DNA from: CAYZAW01 sp964476505
GTDB taxonomy: Bacteria; Bacillota; Clostridia; Christensenellales; CAG-138
DNA length: 6,868 nt
Assembly: GCA_964476505.1 (NCBI GenBank)
Contig: CAYZAW010000070.1
Coordinates: 1 to 6,868, forward strand
Reading direction: 5' to 3'
Shown here: positions 1 to 5,190 of the stretch, piece after piece
Numbering within the stretch: position 1 is the first letter of the stretch
Layout: each line of letters begins with the position of its first letter
The notes under the pieces: model-generated
What the model was told of the DNA's origin: nothing
The model's input: the letters and a program-made list of their open reading frames with translations, nothing else
The model's database searches: none
Position numbers and translations under genes: made by a program

Positions 1-11
1 AAGGTAAGATA

Positions 12-52
12 ATGCCTCCGGCGGGTTAAACCTTTTTGTAAAAAGGTTTAAC
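12..52 (+). repeat. Intergenic repeat hairpin, copy A
   Basis: The element begins with the 13-base box ATGCCTCCGGCGG (12-24). A perfect palindrome follows: left arm GTTAAACC (25-32), centre TTTTTGTAAAAA (33-44), right arm GGTTTAAC (45-52). The box and the centre recur in copy B (134-176, minus strand) with different but again complementary arms; a decayed copy C lies at 4509-4542. In one frame the box reads Met-Pro-Pro-Ala-Gly and then TAA (27-29), so it may end a plus-strand gene that lies mostly left of the window. In another frame a stop (TAA, 10-12) falls just before it. The element may act as a 3'-end hairpin or terminator, or be a non-autonomous repeat; the sequence cannot decide. Confidence 0.75.
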
Positions 53-82
53 AATCGAAAAACTTTAAAATAGTATGCATAG

Positions 83-111
83 CAAAAAGCACGGATAAAC
101 CGTGCTTTTTG
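83..111. terminator. Bidirectional rho-independent terminator
   Basis: A perfect 12-base-pair stem (83-94 with 100-111) has the loop ATAAA. Its GC core GCACGG/CCGTGC is flanked by A5 on the left and T5 on the right, so either strand gives a GC-rich stem followed by a short U run. It lies between spoIIR, transcribed leftward, and whatever plus-strand gene ends near the left edge. It would suit termination of convergent transcripts. Confidence 0.85.
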
Positions 112-133
112 TATAAGTTGAAGTTTTTGGGTT

Positions 134-176
134 CTTAGGGTATTTTTACAAAAATACCCTAAGCCGCCGGAGGCAT
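134..176 (-). repeat. Intergenic repeat hairpin, copy B, overlapping spoIIR 3' end
   Basis: Read on the minus strand it has the box ATGCCTCCGGCGG (176-164), left arm CTTAGGGTA (163-155), centre TTTTTGTAAAAA (154-143) and right arm TACCCTAAG (142-134). The stem is perfect. The arms differ from copy A, yet complementarity is kept. The box encodes the last residues of SpoIIR (Met-Pro-Pro-Ala-Ala) and the left arm supplies its TAG stop (161-159). The hairpin therefore starts inside the coding sequence and could work as the gene's first terminator-like structure, ahead of the one at 83-111. Confidence 0.8.
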
Positions 177-779
177 GTTTTCCTCCCACCACTTGGCAAT
201 GCTGCTTTCAAACACGATCTCGTCTGAGCCCATGTCCTCCAGCACTGCCGCATCAACGATGCAAAGCGGCGGGAACAGCACGCACCACCAGTTTCGCCCG
301 GCACCGTCGCCCAGTATCACCTGCAGCGCGTCATACTCCCCGGCGGGATACAGCACATCCCCGTAGGTTTTATCGGGAAACGCTGCCGAACCCAGCTTGA
401 GCTGCACGCCATAGTCCAACCCTTGCGCCTCGAGCGCAGTGCGGGCGGCCTGATACAGTGTGTTGCCGTTGGCCTTGATAAAGCCTGCCGCATCCGGCTT
501 GGAAGCCGTTTGGGGCATGATCGAAAGGATGCTGTCCCGTACGGCAAGCTTTACCGCCTGATCCTGCGCACTATTGCTGTTGGCGATCACATGCAGGCGC
601 AGTATGTTTTGCGTGTTGCTAACAGCGTGCACATCTGACGCTTCCGGGTTTCCGGAAAACTCCGCGGCATTTTGCGCAAGCGACTGGTTAAAAACATATG
701 CTCCTGCCAGCGCCAGCAGTACCGCCAGCACTGCTGCAATGCGGTAGTACGGCGCGCGCGCCTTATGCGGCGTTTCCAT
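159..779 (-). CDS. spoIIR: Stage II sporulation protein R (SpoIIR)
   Basis: SpoIIR is made in the forespore under sigma-F, exported across the septum, and triggers the SpoIIGA protease to process pro-sigma-E in the mother cell. The 206-residue product has a positively charged start and a hydrophobic segment at about residues 13-30 (signal peptide or anchor). The conserved SpoIIR core follows: RLHVIANSNS (61-70), FPDKTYGDVLYPAGEY (134-149) and the hallmark NWWCVLFPPLC (163-173). The start is ATG at 779; the frame stays open upstream to 959, but that stretch only reads through the low-complexity tail of the preceding gene. The ATG overlaps the end of the lipoprotein gene by 17 bases, implying translational coupling. 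The last five codons and the stop lie in repeat copy B, so the extreme C-terminus was probably added or replaced by that element. Family assignment is firm. Confidence 0.95.
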   Translation of the reverse strand: METPHKARAPYYRIAAVLAVLLALAGAYVFNQSLAQNAAEFSGNPEASDVHAVSNTQNILRLHVIANSNSAQDQAVKLAVRDSILSIMPQTASKPDAAGFIKANGNTLYQAARTALEAQGLDYGVQLKLGSAAFPDKTYGDVLYPAGEYDALQVILGDGAGRNWWCVLFPPLCIVDAAVLEDMGSDEIVFESSIAKWWEENMPPAA

Positions 780-1392
780 TGCCGCTGCCCGTAGACCCGG
801 TACTGCCGCCGGTACCGCCTGTGCCGCCTTCGCCGCCGGAACCGGAGCCAGTGCCACCGGAGCCGGAGCCTGTGCCGCCGCCCGTGCCGCCTTCGCTGCC
901 GGCACCGGAGCCGCCTGCCGCGCCGCCGGATGTATCGCCGCCTTCGCCGCCGGTCGCACCGCTTGCGGTAATGGGTTCGCTTAGGTTATCCACCAGAATA
1001 CTGCCGTCCGCGCCGATATAGGCCACTTTAATGGTACCGTCCTGATCGGAATACTCCACGCAATAGGTCTGCTGCCCCAAATAGGTGGCATGCGTTACCT
1101 TGGTGATGGTTGCGCCCTCATGCACCTCCTGCAAGGCCGCTACCACTTCGGGGATGTCTGCCTCGCTTGTTTCGGTGCCCTCGGCAAAATCAGGAATGGT
1201 CATCATTGTGTTGCCGGGGCTGGACGTTGCGCCGCCGTCGTCCGTTTGCTGGGGAGACTCCGCAGGCTCCGCCATGGGTGTAGCCGCGCCGGGCGTTTGG
1301 GTGGTTCCGCCGCCGTTGGGTTCCGAGGTGCAGGCGCACAGCACCAGCAGGCAGCTAAGTACCATCGCTATCATCGCGATCTTGTGTTTCAT
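763..1392 (-). CDS. PepSY-like lipoprotein with Gly/Ser/Thr-rich tail
   Basis: The 209-residue product starts with a lipoprotein signal peptide (MKHK, a hydrophobic stretch, then lipobox L-C-A-C with the modified Cys at 21), so it should be anchored on the outer face of the membrane. Residues 22-78 are a Thr/Pro/Gly-rich linker. Residues about 80-136 resemble a PepSY-type fold: a helix (PEVVAALQEV) followed by beta strands (TYCVEYSDQDG, IKVAYIGADGSIL). PepSY domains are generally thought to restrain peptidases, but no substrate can be named here. From about 143 to the end there is a low-complexity Gly/Ser/Thr tail. ATG at 1392 is preceded at 10 bases by AAAGGAGG (1410-1403). The gene overlaps spoIIR by 17 bases, so the two should be co-transcribed. 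A sporulation role is only inferred from that coupling. Confidence 0.85.
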   Translation of the reverse strand: MKHKIAMIAMVLSCLLVLCACTSEPNGGGTTQTPGAATPMAEPAESPQQTDDGGATSSPGNTMMTIPDFAEGTETSEADIPEVVAALQEVHEGATITKVTHATYLGQQTYCVEYSDQDGTIKVAYIGADGSILVDNLSEPITASGATGGEGGDTSGGAAGGSGAGSEGGTGGGTGSGSGGTGSGSGGEGGTGGTGGSTGSTGSGNGNAA

Positions 1393-1402
1393 TGAACATA
1401 TT

Positions 1403-1433
1403 CCTCCTTTATCACTTGCCGTAGGATACGGCG
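1403..1433 (-). promoter_or_regulatory. Ribosome binding site with upstream leader hairpin of the lipoprotein mRNA
   Basis: On the minus strand AAAGGAGG (1410-1403) is a near-perfect Shine-Dalgarno sequence 10 bases before ATG 1392. Six bases upstream of it a small hairpin, GCCGTA/TACGGC (1432-1427 with 1423-1418, loop TCC), could form in the leader. The hairpin is short and may not matter. I see no convincing -35/-10 pair for this transcript, so its promoter, perhaps one read by a sporulation sigma factor, is unassigned. Confidence 0.5.
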
Positions 1434-1500
1434 TTATCCGATTACAGTATGCCCCAAGGCGAATGGCTTCATACGGATTGCGGGATTTCGCGGGTATTAC

Positions 1501-1528
1501 GGAACCAAACGCGCGGTTCGGGCGTTTG
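1501..1528. promoter_or_regulatory. Inverted repeat and possible ECF-type promoter
   Basis: A perfect 7-base inverted repeat CAAACGC (1506-1512), nine bases, GCGTTTG (1522-1528) lies between the divergent lipoprotein and sigma-factor genes. The overlapping plus-strand sequence GGAAC (1501-1505), 17 bases, CGTT (1523-1526) resembles the layout of ECF sigma promoters, which often have an AAC-containing -35 and a CGT-type -10. It could be an operator or an autoregulated second promoter of the sigma gene. Both readings are inference from short motifs. Confidence 0.3.
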
Positions 1529-1565
1529 AAGAATACAGGGTGTTGCAGGATACTGCGTGTGGCTG

Positions 1566-1594
1566 TTGCTCCTTTAGCGGCTTTCGTTTATAAT
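1566..1594 (+). promoter_or_regulatory. Vegetative-type promoter of the sigma-factor operon
   Basis: A perfect TATAAT -10 box (1589-1594) sits 17 bases after a weak -35 element TTGCTC (1566-1571). Transcription would start near 1600-1602, giving a leader of about 30 bases before ATG 1632 with AGGAG at 1619-1623. The perfect -10 and ideal spacing make this a good candidate for the housekeeping polymerase. Confidence 0.7.
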
Positions 1595-1631
1595 GGGTAC
1601 ATTAAACCGTAAGCATATAGGAGCATTCCCT

Positions 1632-2153
1632 ATGTCCATCAGTTTTGACGAACTGTACAATGCCCACGCCAAAATGGCGTACTGGGCGGCATACAGCGTC
1701 ACAAAACAGCAAAGCGCAGCAGAGGACGCCGTACAAACGGTGTTCTTCAACGCGTATAAAAACTTACAGGCCATCAGCGACATGGACGAACCCGCCCGAA
1801 AGGCGTTTTTGTACCGTTCTGCCGTCAATGCCGGCATCGATCTTTTGCGGCGGGACAAACATACCACGCCCGTTGCGGATATGCCCGTTGACGCTGCCGC
1901 GCCCGAGGCGGACGGCCCCGAGGCCTCCGCGATCAGCCGGGATACCCGCAATACCGTTCGTGCCGCGATCGATCAGCTGCCGGAAAAATACCGGCAGCCC
2001 ATCCTGTTATACTACTTTGCTGATTTTGATTATCACGAGATCAGCGAGGCGTTGTCCCTTTCAGAGGGCACGCTGAAATCCCGCATGTCCCGCGCAAGAG
2101 ATATGCTGCAAAAAACCTTGAAGAAAGGGGGTGTTCTGCATGAAGAAGCGTAA
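1632..2153 (+). CDS. ECF-type RNA polymerase sigma factor
   Basis: The 173-residue protein has only the two domains typical of extracytoplasmic-function sigma factors. Sigma-2 spans about residues 5-76: FDELYNAHAKMAYWAAYSVT, the acidic AAEDAVQTVFFNAYKNL of region 2.2 and a region 2.3/2.4-like stretch ending GIDLLRRDK. An Ala/Pro/Asp-rich linker (77-104) follows. Sigma-4 is at about 108-163, with LPEKYRQPILLYYFADFDYHEIS and the recognition helix LSEGTLKSRMSRARDML, which should read the -35 element. ATG 1632 is chosen because AGGAG lies 8 bases upstream; an in-frame ATG at 1593 overlaps the TATAAT box and has no ribosome site. The 3' end overlaps the next gene by 14 bases, the normal arrangement for a sigma/anti-sigma pair. 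Its regulon cannot be told from sequence. Confidence 0.93.
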   Translation: MSISFDELYNAHAKMAYWAAYSVTKQQSAAEDAVQTVFFNAYKNLQAISDMDEPARKAFLYRSAVNAGIDLLRRDKHTTPVADMPVDAAAPEADGPEASAISRDTRNTVRAAIDQLPEKYRQPILLYYFADFDYHEISEALSLSEGTLKSRMSRARDMLQKTLKKGGVLHEEA

Positions 2154-3609
2154 CCTGTTCTCAAAAAAGATCTCTGGCGATATGTCGCAGGCAAGCGATA
2201 GCCTTGCACCGAAGAACGACGCGCTGGATATGCTGCTGCAAGAGGTGGCCAATGTTGAAAATGCGGAACTGCCCCTTGCCGATATCCGGAAAAAGATCAA
2301 CGCGCAAATCGGCGCGGAGCTGGTCATGCTTGCCAAGTCCGCACCGCGCGGCACAACAGCCGCCGCCGCAACCGTTGCCGATATTTCCGACACCGGGTTC
2401 CAAATGACGGAGATCACGCTCGAAAAAGCCGAAAAGGAAGCGGAGGAACGCGCTGCGCAAAAGGCTGCCGAGGAGGAAGCGCGCGCTATGCGGCAAAAAG
2501 CCGTATCTGAAGCGGAAATGCGCGCCGCCATCGCCGCAGCCGCCGCCGCAGGAACCCCCTTAGCCCCCGCCGTGCCCGCTCCCACCCCCGCGCCCACGCC
2601 CAAGGCATCCGCGCTGGCAGACGAGACTGCGCGGATACAGGCGCAGGCCGCAACGCAGGATACGGACTCCGCCGTGTCTAACGTAAAAGCGGCAAAGGCC
2701 GCTGCCAAGGCTGCGAAGGAAAACGCCAAGCTGGCGCAGCAAAATGCTAAAAAAGCAAAAAAGGCCGCAAGAAAGCTGGCGCTGGAAGCCGCAATAAAGG
2801 ATAAAACTGCCGCAGTAAAAGACGCTGCCACGGCTAAAGAGCCCAAGCCCGTAAAAGCCAAGCCGGAACAAAAAAAGGCATGGCCCTCTATCGCAAAGCT
2901 GCATAAGGCCAAGCGCGAAGCGCGGTTGGAGCAGGAGGATCAAGACGAGCTCCGTATGCGCAGGCTGCAAAAGCCTGCCGAGGAAGCGCCTAAAAAGCGC
3001 CTGTTATCCAAGAAAATGATCCCTTATGCCTCTGCCGCCGCAGGCGTACTGGTGCTGTGCGTTGCCGCGTTTGCTTTAAAGGACAGCATTCTCCTAAAAA
3101 CAGATATGGCAGCACCTGCCGCGGAAGCGCCCGCCGAAGCTATGCTTACCTACGATATGGCTGTGATGGAGCAGCCTGCCGCGGAACCCGCCGCGCCTGC
3201 AACGGAGGAGTCCACAGCCGAAACGGCTGCCGGTGCCACCGCCGAAAACGACAGCGGGAACCAACCACGTAAGGGCGAAGCCATGCAGGACAGCGGCTTG
3301 CTGGAATCCGGTGCGGAAATAGAGGGCTCGCTGGAGATGATGCTGCTTGCCGCCGATGCGGATTATGTGTGCTACGGCACGCTCACCGATAACGGAAACC
3401 TTATGACCTGGAACGGAGACATGTTATACCTTGACGGCGGCAAAGCAAGCGCACCTGCCAATACGGAATGCTTGTTCTTCCTGGCGCTGCCCAAGCCCGA
3501 CATCAATACCTACACGGTGCTAAAGGCGTTCCCCACCACCGCCAATGACGATTTGGCGAAGGAAGCCTTTATCCTCTTCCCCTACCCCACGGACGTACCC
3601 GCGGAGTAA
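2140..3609 (+). CDS. Probable membrane anti-sigma factor with large Ala/Lys-rich cytosolic region
   Basis: The product has 489 residues from ATG 2140, which has AAAGGGGG (2125-2132) 7 bases upstream and overlaps the sigma gene by 14 bases. In order: a short N-terminal part (1-65) that may bind the sigma factor; a helical Glu/Ala/Lys region (about 90-135); an Ala/Pro-Thr linker (135-157); a long Ala/Lys helix (about 180-230) likely to be coiled coil; a basic stretch (about 230-292); one transmembrane helix (about 294-313); an Ala/Glu/Pro-rich outer linker (about 325-370); and a C-terminal outer domain (about 395-489) containing DYVCYGTLTDNGNLMTW and FFLALPKPD. The Lys-rich side is inside by the positive-inside rule. 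I recognise no canonical anti-sigma (ASD/zinc) motif, so the role rests on the gene pairing and topology. Most known anti-sigma cytosolic parts are much shorter. Confidence 0.75.
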   Translation: MKKRNLFSKKISGDMSQASDSLAPKNDALDMLLQEVANVENAELPLADIRKKINAQIGAELVMLAKSAPRGTTAAAATVADISDTGFQMTEITLEKAEKEAEERAAQKAAEEEARAMRQKAVSEAEMRAAIAAAAAAGTPLAPAVPAPTPAPTPKASALADETARIQAQAATQDTDSAVSNVKAAKAAAKAAKENAKLAQQNAKKAKKAARKLALEAAIKDKTAAVKDAATAKEPKPVKAKPEQKKAWPSIAKLHKAKREARLEQEDQDELRMRRLQKPAEEAPKKRLLSKKMIPYASAAAGVLVLCVAAFALKDSILLKTDMAAPAAEAPAEAMLTYDMAVMEQPAAEPAAPATEESTAETAAGATAENDSGNQPRKGEAMQDSGLLESGAEIEGSLEMMLLAADADYVCYGTLTDNGNLMTWNGDMLYLDGGKASAPANTECLFFLALPKPDINTYTVLKAFPTTANDDLAKEAFILFPYPTDVPAE

Positions 3610-3629
3610 TAGATATACCGTAAATGCTT

Positions 3630-3652
3630 TGCGCCCCGCTTTCAGGGGCGCA
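3630..3652 (+). other. Intergenic hairpin between the anti-sigma gene and the Fpg-like gene
   Basis: A perfect 8-base-pair stem TGCGCCCC (3630-3637) with GGGGCGCA (3645-3652) encloses a 7-base loop. No U run follows, so it is not a standard rho-independent terminator. It could protect the upstream mRNA's 3' end, mark a processing site or reduce read-through into the downstream gene. It lies 20 bases before the AGGAGG (3672-3677) of the next gene. Confidence 0.55.
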
Positions 3653-3685
3653 TGCTGTATCTTATTATATTAGGAGGCTTATTGT

Positions 3686-4507
3686 ATGCTGGAACTGCCG
3701 GAGGTATTGGTATTATCTGCACAGCTGCGCGAGGCGGTTTGCGGGAAACAGGTTTTGCGCGTGCTGCCGCCCACAAAGGCACACAAATTCTGCTGGTATA
3801 CCGGCGACCCCGCAGATTACAATGCCGCGTTGCAAAATACGCACATTACCGATGTGGAAGGCTTTGGGCTGTATGTGGAAATGGTGTTTTCTAACGGCTT
3901 ACGCTTATGCGTGAACGACGGCGTAAACCTGCGCCTGATGCCTATTACGCAGGTGCCCAAGGCGTATCAGCTGCTGATGGAGCTTTCGGACGGCATGGCG
4001 CTGGTGTTTACCGTGGCGATGTACGGCGGAATCGAGCTGCACGACGCTGCTTTTGACAATATGTATTATCAAAAAAGCCGGGCGTTCGTTTCGCCCTTTT
4101 CCGAGGCGTTCCCCGCGCATTTTCGTGCGCTTCTTGCAGAAAGCAAGCCCAATTTGAGCATGAAAGCCTTGATCGCTACCGAGCAGCGCTTCCCGGGCAT
4201 CGGAAACGGTACGGCGCAGGATATCCTGTTTTCTGCCGGGCTGCACCCCAAGCGCAAGCTTGCGACGCTTACCCCCGCCGATGCCGAACGCTTATTAACC
4301 TGCATCCCTGCCGTATTGCAGAACATGCTGGATCATGGCGGGCGGGATACGGAAAAGGATCTATACGGCAATCCCGGCGCTTATCGCACACGCATGAGCA
4401 AAAACACCTATCCCGTTGGCTGCCCCTCTTGCGGCGGGCCTATCACCAAGGAAGCGTATCTGGGCGGCTCCGTGTATTACTGCGCGCATTGCCAGCCCTT
4501 AAGCTGA
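3686..4507 (+). CDS. Divergent Fpg/Nei-family DNA glycosylase-like protein
   Basis: The 273 residues match the full Fpg/Nei length (about 270). Seen in order: the N-terminal MLELPEV segment; an N-terminal beta-sandwich region; a helix-two-turn-helix DNA-binding core (about 160-190) with ATEQRFPGIGNG, QDILF and AGLHP; and a C-terminal zinc finger with Cys 246, 249, 266 and 269 ending in YYCAHCQ. Family members cut oxidised bases from DNA and nick the backbone, using the N-terminal proline exposed after Met removal. Here residue 2 is Leu, Glu3 is kept, the lysine around position 57 of Fpg appears absent (GFGLYVEM), and the zinc-finger arginine is Gly (GGSVYYC). It belongs to a divergent group often labelled endonuclease VIII in Clostridia; activity is uncertain. 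ATG 3686 has AGGAGG 8 bases upstream. Its promoter may be that of the sigma operon. Confidence 0.88.
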   Translation: MLELPEVLVLSAQLREAVCGKQVLRVLPPTKAHKFCWYTGDPADYNAALQNTHITDVEGFGLYVEMVFSNGLRLCVNDGVNLRLMPITQVPKAYQLLMELSDGMALVFTVAMYGGIELHDAAFDNMYYQKSRAFVSPFSEAFPAHFRALLAESKPNLSMKALIATEQRFPGIGNGTAQDILFSAGLHPKRKLATLTPADAERLLTCIPAVLQNMLDHGGRDTEKDLYGNPGAYRTRMSKNTYPVGCPSCGGPITKEAYLGGSVYYCAHCQPLS

Positions 4508-4508
4508 T

Positions 4509-4542
4509 ATGCCTCCGGCGGCTTTAAAGAAACCCTAAGAAC
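4509..4542 (+). repeat. Intergenic repeat, decayed copy C
   Basis: The full 13-base box ATGCCTCCGGCGG (4509-4521) begins one base after the stop codon of the Fpg-like gene. It is followed by CTTTAAAG and then CCCTAAGAAC (4533-4542), which is identical to the right arm and outer flank of copy B. The T5/A5 centre and a matching left arm are missing, so this looks like an internal deletion derivative that can no longer form the long hairpin. As in copy B, the box points outward from the 3' end of the gene. Confidence 0.65.
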
Positions 4543-4576
4543 AAGTGGCTGTGACGTAGAACTAATACCTGAGAAG

Positions 4577-4615
4577 AACAGCAGAGCGTGAAAACGGCAC
4601 GGCTGTTTTTCTTTT
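4577..4615 (+). terminator. Rho-independent terminator after the Fpg-like gene
   Basis: On the plus strand AACAGC (4577-4582) pairs with GCTGTT (4602-4607), and an inner stem CGTG (4587-4590) pairs with CACG (4598-4601), with a one-sided AGAG bulge and a 7-base loop. The stem runs into a T-rich tract (4606-4615, one C). The fit is good for stopping the transcript of the sigma, anti-sigma and Fpg-like genes. It ends 2 bases before the stop codon of the convergent recombinase remnant, so it may have come with that element. Confidence 0.75.
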
Positions 4616-4617
4616 AC

Positions 4618-5091
4618 TCACTTTGCCGCTTTTACAGCGCCAATGAAATCATAATAGATTTCTATGGTTTGACGGCGTTTTCCGTTCTCTTTCACTGCTT
4701 GATGTACGGCAATTTTTTCAATCAATTCCCGCAGGATAGCGGGCGTTAGTTCGGAGAGATTCGTGTACTTCTTTGCAACGGCGATGAAACGCTCAGTGCT
4801 ATCTGTTTTGGCCGATACCGAATCTATCTCAGCCGAAAGAACAGCCATTCGTTCCTTCAATGTTCGATGCTCCTGCTCATACGTTTTGGATAGGGCAGTA
4901 AACCGCTCATCCGTTAGCTTGCCTAAGGCATTGCTCTCAAACAGCTTTTGTATCAAAATATCCAGCTCTGCGATACGTGCCTTCGCTTTCTCCAGTTCCT
5001 TTCGCTGCTCCCGCGATAACGCCCTTTGCTCTCCAAGACCGCGCTGTATCACATACGCCTTCTTAATGGTATAGGTGCCACTGACTTTCAA
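4618..5091 (-). pseudogene. Large serine recombinase remnant (C-terminal part only)
   Basis: About 157 codons read as the C-terminus of a large serine recombinase of the kind carried by clostridial conjugative or mobilisable elements. There is a coiled-coil part (RKELEKAKARIAELDILIQK, then LGKLTDERFTALSKTYEQE) followed by the DUF4368-like end (LSELTPAILRELIEKIAVH and IEIYYDFIGAV). Intact proteins are about 500-550 residues, with an N-terminal catalytic serine domain, a recombinase domain and a zinc ribbon; all are missing. The first 20 or so residues do not look like the family, and a TAG lies in frame at 5097-5095, so the 5' part is deleted and the visible TTG start is probably not functional. 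The stretch is visibly more AT-rich than its neighbours, as expected of acquired DNA. It converges on the terminator at 4577-4615. The 99 bases from 5092 to 5190 hold no gene I can identify. Confidence 0.8.
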
Positions 5092-5190
5092 ATTCTAAGT
5101 TATTGAATACTGCATTGAATAGGTAAAAGAGTCGACAGTTGCTTTACCCAAGATTATTGCGTTGCTTCAATAAAACCACCTAACCGCGGT

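Noticed and set aside
166..366. A small plus-strand frame starting at ATG 175, just after a GGAGG-like sequence (169-173)
   Set aside because: The GGAGG is the complement of the repeat box and lies only one base from the ATG, too close to act as a ribosome site. The frame is antisense to conserved SpoIIR sequence.
780..959. An N-terminal extension of SpoIIR by 60 Ala/Pro-rich residues in the same frame
   Set aside because: It is read through the Gly/Ser repeat DNA of the preceding gene in another frame, lacks family similarity, and would place the membrane segment far from the N-terminus. ATG 779 gives a normal SpoIIR.
698..1021. A plus-strand proline-rich reading frame (Pro-Glu-Pro repeats)
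   Set aside because: It is the antisense shadow of the Gly/Ser/Thr tail; it has no ribosome site and no matching domain.
2061..2912. A 283-codon minus-strand frame rich in Ala, Ser and Phe
   Set aside because: It is the antisense of the Ala/Lys-rich part of the anti-sigma-like gene, where biased codon use keeps the opposite frame open; the plus-strand gene has a ribosome site and fits the operon.
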